Source: Bacillota bacterium (lineage in GTDB: Bacteria; Bacillota; Clostridia; Oscillospirales; Oscillospiraceae). From it: a stretch of 11,204 bases of DNA. Within the stretch, counting starts at the first letter, position 1; every line of letters starts with the position of its first letter. Position numbers and translations under genes: made by a program. The notes under the pieces were generated by a model. The model ran no database searches, had not been told where the DNA came from, and saw only the letters and a list, made by a program, of their open reading frames with translations. Shown here in pieces: positions 7,074 through 11,204 of the stretch. The stretch spans positions 1 through 11,204 of the forward strand of contig WQUU01000177.1 of NCBI GenBank assembly GCA_009781925.1, read 5' to 3'.

Positions 7074-7148
7074 CGTCATTGCGAGCGCAGCGAAGCAATC
7101 CAGACCAGTTTTCTGGATTGCTTCGTCGCGTTGCTCCTCGCAATGACG
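7074..7148. repeat. Palindromic intergenic element, copy 2 (inverted relative to copy 1)
   Basis: This 75-bp element has the same 12-bp outer stem as copy 1 (CGTCATTGCGAG 7074-7085 with CTCGCAATGACG 7137-7148). Its longer inner stem is 13 bp, CGAAGCAATCCAG (7091-7103) with CTGGATTGCTTCG (7113-7125), around a 9-nt loop. The arm carrying GAGGAGC is on the right here and on the left in copy 1, so the orientation is reversed. It lies in the predicted 5' leader of the exporter mRNA, ending 27 bases before the chosen start codon, and could stabilise the leader or affect translation. Confidence 0.9.
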
Positions 7149-7175
7149 ATTTATAGAGAAGTGGAACGATCCAAA

Positions 7176-8996
7176 ATGGGCATCTACAAAAAATATTTTA
7201 ACAAATACAAATGGCCCTTTCTCATCGCGGTAGTCTGTGTGGCCTTTGAGGCGGTCTGCGACCTGTTGGGCCCCACGCTTATGGCGAACATCATCGATCT
7301 CGGTATCCAGCCGGGGATGATGGCCGGAGTCCTTCATTGGGGCGGCCTGATGCTGCTGGTAACCCTCGTGGGCGCGGGCTTCGCGATCACCCGCAACATC
7401 CTCTCGAGCCAGGTTTCCCAGCGCTTTGGAGCGGATCTGCGCTATGACTGTTTTTCCAAGATCATGGGCCTGTCGGAGGCCGGGGCCGACCAGATCGAGA
7501 GCGGCTCCCTCATCACCCGCATGACCAACGACACCACCCAGGTGGTGCAGTTTATCAACGGCACCATGCGCGTGTTTATCAAAGCGCCCATCACCTGCGT
7601 CGGCAGCATTGTCCTGGCCTCCATCCGAAACTTTCGCCTCAGCGTGATCATCTACGGCGTCGTCGCGATTATCGCGCTGCTCATCTTTTTCAGCATGAAG
7701 CTGAGCTATCCGCGCTTCACGCTGCTCCAGCGCGCCATGGATCGGGTAAACACCATTGTACAGGAATATCTGATCGGCGTGCGCCTGGTAAAAGCCTTCG
7801 GCACCTATCCTGAAGAGACGGAACGCTTCGATGACGCCAACACGAACCTGATGCGCAGGGGTGTCAGCGCCCAGCGCATCATCACGGTCACCTCGCCGAT
7901 GATCACCTTTGCGGTCGGGATCGGCACAGGGCTCGTCCTCTACTTCGGCGGCAAGATGTTCTCCAGCGGCCAGATCGCGCCGGACAACGCGGGCAACATC
8001 TCCGCCCTGATTCTGTACATGGCGCAGATGCTCACCTCGCTCATGATGCTGACGAACATCTTTAACACCTTCGTGCGCACCCGGGCGTCCACCGCGCGCA
8101 TCAAGGAGATGCTGGACTGTGAGGACGATTTCTCTGTCGTAGGGGACGCCGCCCTCGGCGTCCCGCAACATACCCCCACCGCCCCGCCGGCTGCCCCCGA
8201 CATCCCGTCTGCCCCCGCCGCCGCGCCGCCCGTATCCGGCGGCGCCCCGCCAGCCCTCGGTGTCGAATTCCGCCATGTCACCTTTACCTATCCAAACGGC
8301 AGCGGCGTCCCCGCGGTGCGCGACATCGACCTCTCGGTGGAGCCGGGAGAGAGCCTCGCCATTATCGGCCCGACCGGAAGCGGGAAATCCACCCTGTGCT
8401 GGCTGTTGCTGCGTTTTTACGATGTGGGCAGCGGCAGCATTCTCCTCGGCGGGGAGGACATCCGCAGCCTCCCGGTGAATGAGCTTCGGCAGAGTGTCGC
8501 GCTGGTGCCGCAAAAAGCCATGCTCTTCTCCGGCACCGTGGAGGACAACATCCGCTGGGGCGACCCCTCGGCGGACGAGACCGCCATCCGCCGCGCGGCG
8601 GAGGATGCACAGGCGGAAGGTTTTATCGAGCAGATGCCCGAGGGTTATGAGAGCCTCCTGAGCGGCGCGGCGGTGAACATCTCCGGCGGGCAGAAACAGC
8701 GCATCTCCATCGCGCGGGGCCTGATCAAGCGCGCGCCGGTTCTGGTGCTGGACGACGCCACCAGCGCGCTGGACTCGATCACCGAGGCGAAAATCCGTAC
8801 GAGGCTTTTCGAAAAATCCGAGGGCCAGACCGTGATCCTCATCACCCAGCGCTGCACGACCGCGATGTTTGCCGATAAGATTCTGGTACTCGAAAACGGC
8901 GTGCCCACGGGCTTTGGCGCCCACAGCGAACTCATGGAAGCCTCTTCGACCTATCGGGAGCTCTACCGCTCCCAGGTGGACAGCAGCGCGGGATAA
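7176..8996 (+). CDS. Heterodimeric ABC exporter half with degenerate ATP site (BmrC/TM287-like)
   Basis: This is a predicted 606-residue half-transporter: a six-helix type IV membrane domain (about 1-310), a linker, then a nucleotide-binding domain (from about 362). Walker A is GPTGSGKS (398-405), the Q-loop glutamine about 446, the signature ISGGQ (502-506), and Walker B VLVLDDATSALD (522-533). The catalytic glutamate after Walker B is aspartate (D527), and the switch histidine is glutamine (Q558 in ITQRC). Both changes are the known mark of the non-hydrolysing site in heterodimeric exporters. Residues 322-361 form an unusually long Ala/Pro-rich linker. I chose the ATG at 7176 since MGIYKKYFNKYKWPF fits the family start; its ribosome binding site is weak (GTGGAA). 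In-frame starts at 7143 and 7161 would add residues encoded partly in the repeat. It likely exports drugs or other amphipathic compounds; the substrate is unknown. Confidence 0.92.
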   Translation: MGIYKKYFNKYKWPFLIAVVCVAFEAVCDLLGPTLMANIIDLGIQPGMMAGVLHWGGLMLLVTLVGAGFAITRNILSSQVSQRFGADLRYDCFSKIMGLSEAGADQIESGSLITRMTNDTTQVVQFINGTMRVFIKAPITCVGSIVLASIRNFRLSVIIYGVVAIIALLIFFSMKLSYPRFTLLQRAMDRVNTIVQEYLIGVRLVKAFGTYPEETERFDDANTNLMRRGVSAQRIITVTSPMITFAVGIGTGLVLYFGGKMFSSGQIAPDNAGNISALILYMAQMLTSLMMLTNIFNTFVRTRASTARIKEMLDCEDDFSVVGDAALGVPQHTPTAPPAAPDIPSAPAAAPPVSGGAPPALGVEFRHVTFTYPNGSGVPAVRDIDLSVEPGESLAIIGPTGSGKSTLCWLLLRFYDVGSGSILLGGEDIRSLPVNELRQSVALVPQKAMLFSGTVEDNIRWGDPSADETAIRRAAEDAQAEGFIEQMPEGYESLLSGAAVNISGGQKQRISIARGLIKRAPVLVLDDATSALDSITEAKIRTRLFEKSEGQTVILITQRCTTAMFADKILVLENGVPTGFGAHSELMEASSTYRELYRSQVDSSAG

Positions 8997-9132
8997 AATA
9001 ATAGTCCTTCTCAGCCGCAGCGCACCCCCAAAAATTCCCCTGAGGAGAGGTGACCGAAGGGCGGGGTGGTTGCCCTTGGCCCAAGATTCTTTGCTTCGCT
9101 CAGAATGACAGAATGAAAGAGATGACCCCACA
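8997..9132 (+). repeat. Spacer between exporter genes made of repeat-like debris
   Basis: This 136-bp gap has no credible gene. It holds two pieces that look like degenerate intergenic repeats: one around 9028-9075, containing AAAATTCCCCTGAGGAGAGG, and one at 9081-9110, containing ATTCTTTGCTTCGCTCAGAAT with 5-bp complementary ends (ATTCT 9086-9090, AGAAT 9102-9106). The second resembles the arms of the palindromic elements in this window (GATTGCTTCG and AATGAC) without being a full copy. No clear promoter or terminator is seen, so the two exporter genes are probably co-transcribed. Confidence 0.55.
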
Positions 9133-10971
9133 ATGCCCCCAACCCAGCCCAAACAACCCAGCATCGGCCGCGCCGGAGGCGGCGCGAACCGCTTCGCGCC
9201 CGGCGACAAGCCCCAAAACGCAAAAAGCACGCTGATCCGTATCATCCGGATCTACGCGCGCTTTGGCAGGACGATTCTGTTGTCGATTCTGCTCACGGCG
9301 CTGACCGCGCTCGGGGGCGTCGCCATCCCGTACTTTCTGGGTCAGGCATTCAACGCGTTCGACCTCAGCACGGGCGCGGTGGATTTTACGTTTCTGCTCC
9401 GGATGATCACCGTTATCGCGGGTTTATATCTGGCCAACTACCTCCTGGGTACCGCGAACGGCCTGGTCACCCTCAAAGTGACGCAGAAGCTGGTTTTTCA
9501 GCTCCGCTCGGACTTCTTCGCCAAGCTGCAAAAACTGCCCCTCTCGTTCTTTGACACCCGCTCCCACGGCGACACCATGAGCCGCCTCACCAACGACATC
9601 GACAGCATCAGTTCCACCATCGCGTCCACAACGACCCAGCTCATCCAAAGTGTGCTCACCGTCCTCGGTTCCGTCGCAGTGATGCTCACTCTGAGCCCTC
9701 TCCTGACCTTGGCGGTGCTCGTGAGCGTGCCCCTGGTTGTGGCGCTCACCAGAACCATCGCAAAGCGCAGCCGGGAGTACTTTCTGGCCCAACAGCGGAG
9801 CCTGGGCGCGCTCAACGGCGCGATCGAGGAGAACATCCTGGGACTCAAAATGGTCAAGGCTTTTGGACGCCGGGACTTTGTCATGGGTGAGTTCGCCGAG
9901 ATCAACCAAAATCTCCTTCTCGCCAGTATGCGCGCGCAGATCTGGGCGGGTTCCATGATGCCGCTGATGAACGTCATCAATAACCTCAGCTTCGCGCTCG
10001 TGGCCATCGCGGGCGGCGTGCTGAGTGTGGGGTATGGCCTGGCCGTGGGAACGGTCGTGAGTTTTCTCAGCTATTCCAAGCAATTCGGCCAGCCGCTCAA
10101 TGCTGTGGCTGGCATGTGGAACACCATCCAGCAGGCCCTCGCGGGGGCGGAGCGGGTCTTCGAGATCATGGATCAAACTGAGGAGATACCCGACCCGCCG
10201 GACGCCGTGGATCCGGAAAAAGTCGCCGGACATGTGACCTTCGAGGACGTCTGTTTCTCCTATACGCCGGAGACGCCGATTCTAAAACACATCAGTTTTG
10301 ACGTAAAACCCGGCGAGGTCATCGCTCTGGTGGGGGAGACCGGCGCGGGGAAGACCACGGTGGTAAATCTCCTCACCCGCTTTTACGACGCCGACAGCGG
10401 TGAAATTTTAATCGACGATGTGCCCATCACACATCTGAGGCGGGACAGCCTGCGGCGCTGTTTCTCCGTCGTGCTGCAGGACACCTGCCTGTTCACCGGC
10501 ACGATCTTGGAGAACATCCGCTATTCCCGGCCGGAGGCCACGGAGGAACAGGTGATCGCCGCCGCCAAACTCGCCCACGCGGACGAGTTCATCGAGAAGC
10601 TCCCAAAAGGCTATGCCACCGCCGTCTCCGGCAGCACGGACAACCTGAGTGTGGGTCAGCGGCAGCTTTTGGCCATCGCCCGGGCCGTGCTCTGTGACTG
10701 CCCGATTCTGATTCTGGACGAGGCCACCAGCTCCGTGGACACGAAGACGGAGAAGGACATCCAGCGCGCGCTTCTGGGGCTCATGCAGAACCGCACCAGT
10801 TTTCTCATCGCCCACCGGCTGTCCACGATCCGGGACGCGGATCGCATCCTCATCCTCGAAAACGGGGAGATTCTGGAGAGCGGCAACCACGCCGAGCTCA
10901 TGGCGCAGAAGGGCCGGTACTATGAGATGGTGGTCAGCCAGATGGGGATTCCTGCGGCGGCGCCCCTGTAG
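9133..10971 (+). CDS. Heterodimeric ABC exporter half with canonical ATP site (BmrD/TM288-like)
   Basis: This is a predicted 612-residue half-transporter that should pair with the product of the preceding gene. A Pro/Gly-rich N-terminal stretch (about 1-33) precedes a six-helix membrane domain and a nucleotide-binding domain. Walker A is GETGAGKTT (401-409), the Q-loop glutamine 449, Walker B ILILDEATSSVD (525-536) with the catalytic glutamate E530, and the switch histidine H561 in IAHRLST. The signature is altered to LSVGQ (505-509). In the dimer this altered signature faces the degenerate Walker motifs of the partner, while the partner's intact ISGGQ faces the canonical Walker motifs here, giving one working and one degenerate site, as known for this class. 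The ATG at 9133 has only a weak AAAGAGATG upstream. The TAG stop lies inside a 10-bp inverted repeat, so the last residues (IPAAAPL) may come from an inserted element. Confidence 0.92.
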   Translation: MPPTQPKQPSIGRAGGGANRFAPGDKPQNAKSTLIRIIRIYARFGRTILLSILLTALTALGGVAIPYFLGQAFNAFDLSTGAVDFTFLLRMITVIAGLYLANYLLGTANGLVTLKVTQKLVFQLRSDFFAKLQKLPLSFFDTRSHGDTMSRLTNDIDSISSTIASTTTQLIQSVLTVLGSVAVMLTLSPLLTLAVLVSVPLVVALTRTIAKRSREYFLAQQRSLGALNGAIEENILGLKMVKAFGRRDFVMGEFAEINQNLLLASMRAQIWAGSMMPLMNVINNLSFALVAIAGGVLSVGYGLAVGTVVSFLSYSKQFGQPLNAVAGMWNTIQQALAGAERVFEIMDQTEEIPDPPDAVDPEKVAGHVTFEDVCFSYTPETPILKHISFDVKPGEVIALVGETGAGKTTVVNLLTRFYDADSGEILIDDVPITHLRRDSLRRCFSVVLQDTCLFTGTILENIRYSRPEATEEQVIAAAKLAHADEFIEKLPKGYATAVSGSTDNLSVGQRQLLAIARAVLCDCPILILDEATSSVDTKTEKDIQRALLGLMQNRTSFLIAHRLSTIRDADRILILENGEILESGNHAELMAQKGRYYEMVVSQMGIPAAAPL

Positions 10972-11065
10972 GGAACGGATTGATCCGTTCCGTGGATTGA
11001 TCCGTTCCGCAGCCTGTCAATAAACCCAGGCAAGCGGGCCGCCGAGGGCGACGGCCCCTACAGGG
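10964..11065. repeat. 102-bp element bounded by 10-bp inverted repeats
   Basis: CCCTGTAGGG (10964-10973) and CCCTACAGGG (11056-11065) are exact reverse complements and bound a 102-bp segment. Inside are a short palindrome GGAACGGAT/ATCCGTTCC (10972-10991), a 15-bp direct repeat, and a GC-rich hairpin GGGCCG/CGGCCC near 11037-11058. No gene is seen inside. The left boundary overlaps the end of the exporter gene and contains its stop codon. It resembles a small non-autonomous mobile repeat. Confidence 0.65.
10977..11008 (+). repeat. 15-bp direct repeat, 17-bp period
   Basis: GGATTGATCCGTTCC occurs at 10977-10991 and again at 10994-11008, separated by GT. The first copy is also the right half of a palindrome with GGAACGGAT at 10972-10980, so either copy can pair with that arm. 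This looks like local duplication inside an intergenic repeat. Confidence 0.85.
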
Positions 11066-11098
11066 GGATGATGACCAATGGCAAGGGTTGTAGGGGCC
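11054..11098. repeat. GC-rich inverted repeat downstream of the exporter genes
   Basis: GGCCCCTACA (11054-11063) and TGTAGGGGCC (11089-11098) are exact complements with a 25-nt loop. The stem is strong but no T-run follows, so it is only a weak candidate for a terminator. The TGTAGGG core is the same as in the boundary repeat at 10964, so this is a third copy of that end sequence. Confidence 0.6.
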
Positions 11099-11107
11099 TT
11101 GTAGCAC

Positions 11108-11136
11108 TTGCGTACACTTAAAACAAATGATATACT
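11108..11136 (+). promoter_or_regulatory. Candidate promoter of the transposase gene
   Basis: TTGCGT (11108-11113) and TATACT (11131-11136) are spaced by 17 bases, close to the sigma-A pattern. The -10 box ends only 6 bases before the ATG at 11143, so the transcript would start at or next to the start codon. No good ribosome binding site is seen, which would fit low, leaderless-type expression of a transposase. Confidence 0.4.
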
Positions 11137-11142
11137 GGAAAT

Positions 11143-11204
11143 ATGAAAGAAATAATAGAATACCTTCCATGTGGATGGGAAGAGAAAGCAAAAACGACGG
11201 GAGC
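11143..11204 (+). CDS. Transposase N-terminus, truncated by the window end (IS4-like)
   Basis: Only 20 full codons are present, starting MKEIIEYLPCGWEEKAKTTG. From memory this resembles the start of IS4-type transposases common in Firmicutes, which begin with a similar EIIEYLP..WEE..K..G pattern. The codons are AT-rich, unlike the neighbouring genes, which agrees with recent transfer. No catalytic DDE residues can be seen because the rest is outside the window. The assignment rests on one short motif and should be held loosely. Confidence 0.45.
   Translation, partial: MKEIIEYLPCGWEEKAKTTG

Larger units (their letters stand above)
11099..11204 (+). mobile_element. Left end of a probable insertion sequence (continues beyond the window)
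   Basis: Base composition turns sharply AT-rich after about 11100 and a transposase-like reading frame starts at 11143. The left terminus is probably close to 11099, where the GC-rich repeat TGTAGGGGCC ends. The other terminus is outside the window, so terminal inverted repeats and target duplication cannot be checked. Confidence 0.45.

Noticed and set aside
1528..7148. CRISPR array
   Set aside because: The repeats are only two palindromic copies over 5 kb apart, with no regular spacers or cas genes.
7131..7175. Earlier starts (TTG 7131, ATG 7143, GTG 7161) for the first exporter subunit
   Set aside because: The first two lie in the palindromic repeat and none has a convincing ribosome binding site; the family-like N-terminus begins at 7176. 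The true start is still somewhat uncertain.
6987..9245. A very long open frame (752 codons) on the minus strand, antisense to the first exporter gene
   Set aside because: It mirrors the strongly supported exporter gene, its translation is rich in His, Arg, Asp and Gly with no recognisable domain, and it would run through the repeat and both promoters. GC-rich genes often leave such open antisense frames.

Overview
The window looks like chromosomal DNA from a GC-rich member of the Firmicutes, most likely a clostridium related to the Oscillospiraceae or Eubacteriales. The grounds are strong AGGAG-type ribosome binding sites, a BmrC/BmrD-like heterodimeric ABC exporter, AT-richer intergenic promoters, many small palindromic repeats between genes, and an IS transposase start with much lower GC than its surroundings. 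This placement is inferred from style; there is no marker gene here.

Layout from left to right. (1) Bases 1-1504, plus strand: the 3' part of an ABC ATPase gene and its ABC-2 type permease, together an export system of unknown substrate. (2) Bases 1505-1615: a 14-bp tandem duplication and an 81-bp palindromic element between convergent gene ends. The element also looks like an intrinsic terminator for the minus-strand operon. (3) Bases 1616-6950, minus strand: a tight four-gene operon, read from 6950 down to 1616. It encodes a TerB-N/TerB-C protein, a BrxD-like (DUF2791) P-loop ATPase, a small two-helix membrane zinc-ribbon protein and an Lhr/BrxHI-like DEVH helicase. At each of the three junctions the upstream stop codon directly abuts or overlaps the next gene's Shine-Dalgarno sequence. 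(4) Bases 6951-7175: two divergent promoters, then a second copy of the palindromic element in the leader of the next gene. (5) Bases 7176-10971, plus strand: the two half-transporters of a heterodimeric ABC exporter, the first with a degenerate ATP site and the second with a canonical one. (6) Bases 10972-11204: stacked small repeats, then what looks like the left end of an insertion sequence with a truncated transposase start.

The part most worth attention is the four-gene operon. BrxD and an Lhr-like helicase are a known pair in type 2 BREX phage-defence loci, but none of the other BREX genes (methylase PglX, phosphatase-like PglZ, PglW/PglY) is visible here. The pair instead sits with a TerB-domain protein and a membrane zinc ribbon. 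I infer a compact, stand-alone DNA-processing or anti-phage system. Its genes run against the flanking transporter genes and are bracketed by two copies of the same palindromic element in opposite orientation, as expected of an inserted cassette. Function, substrate and mobility are not shown by sequence alone.
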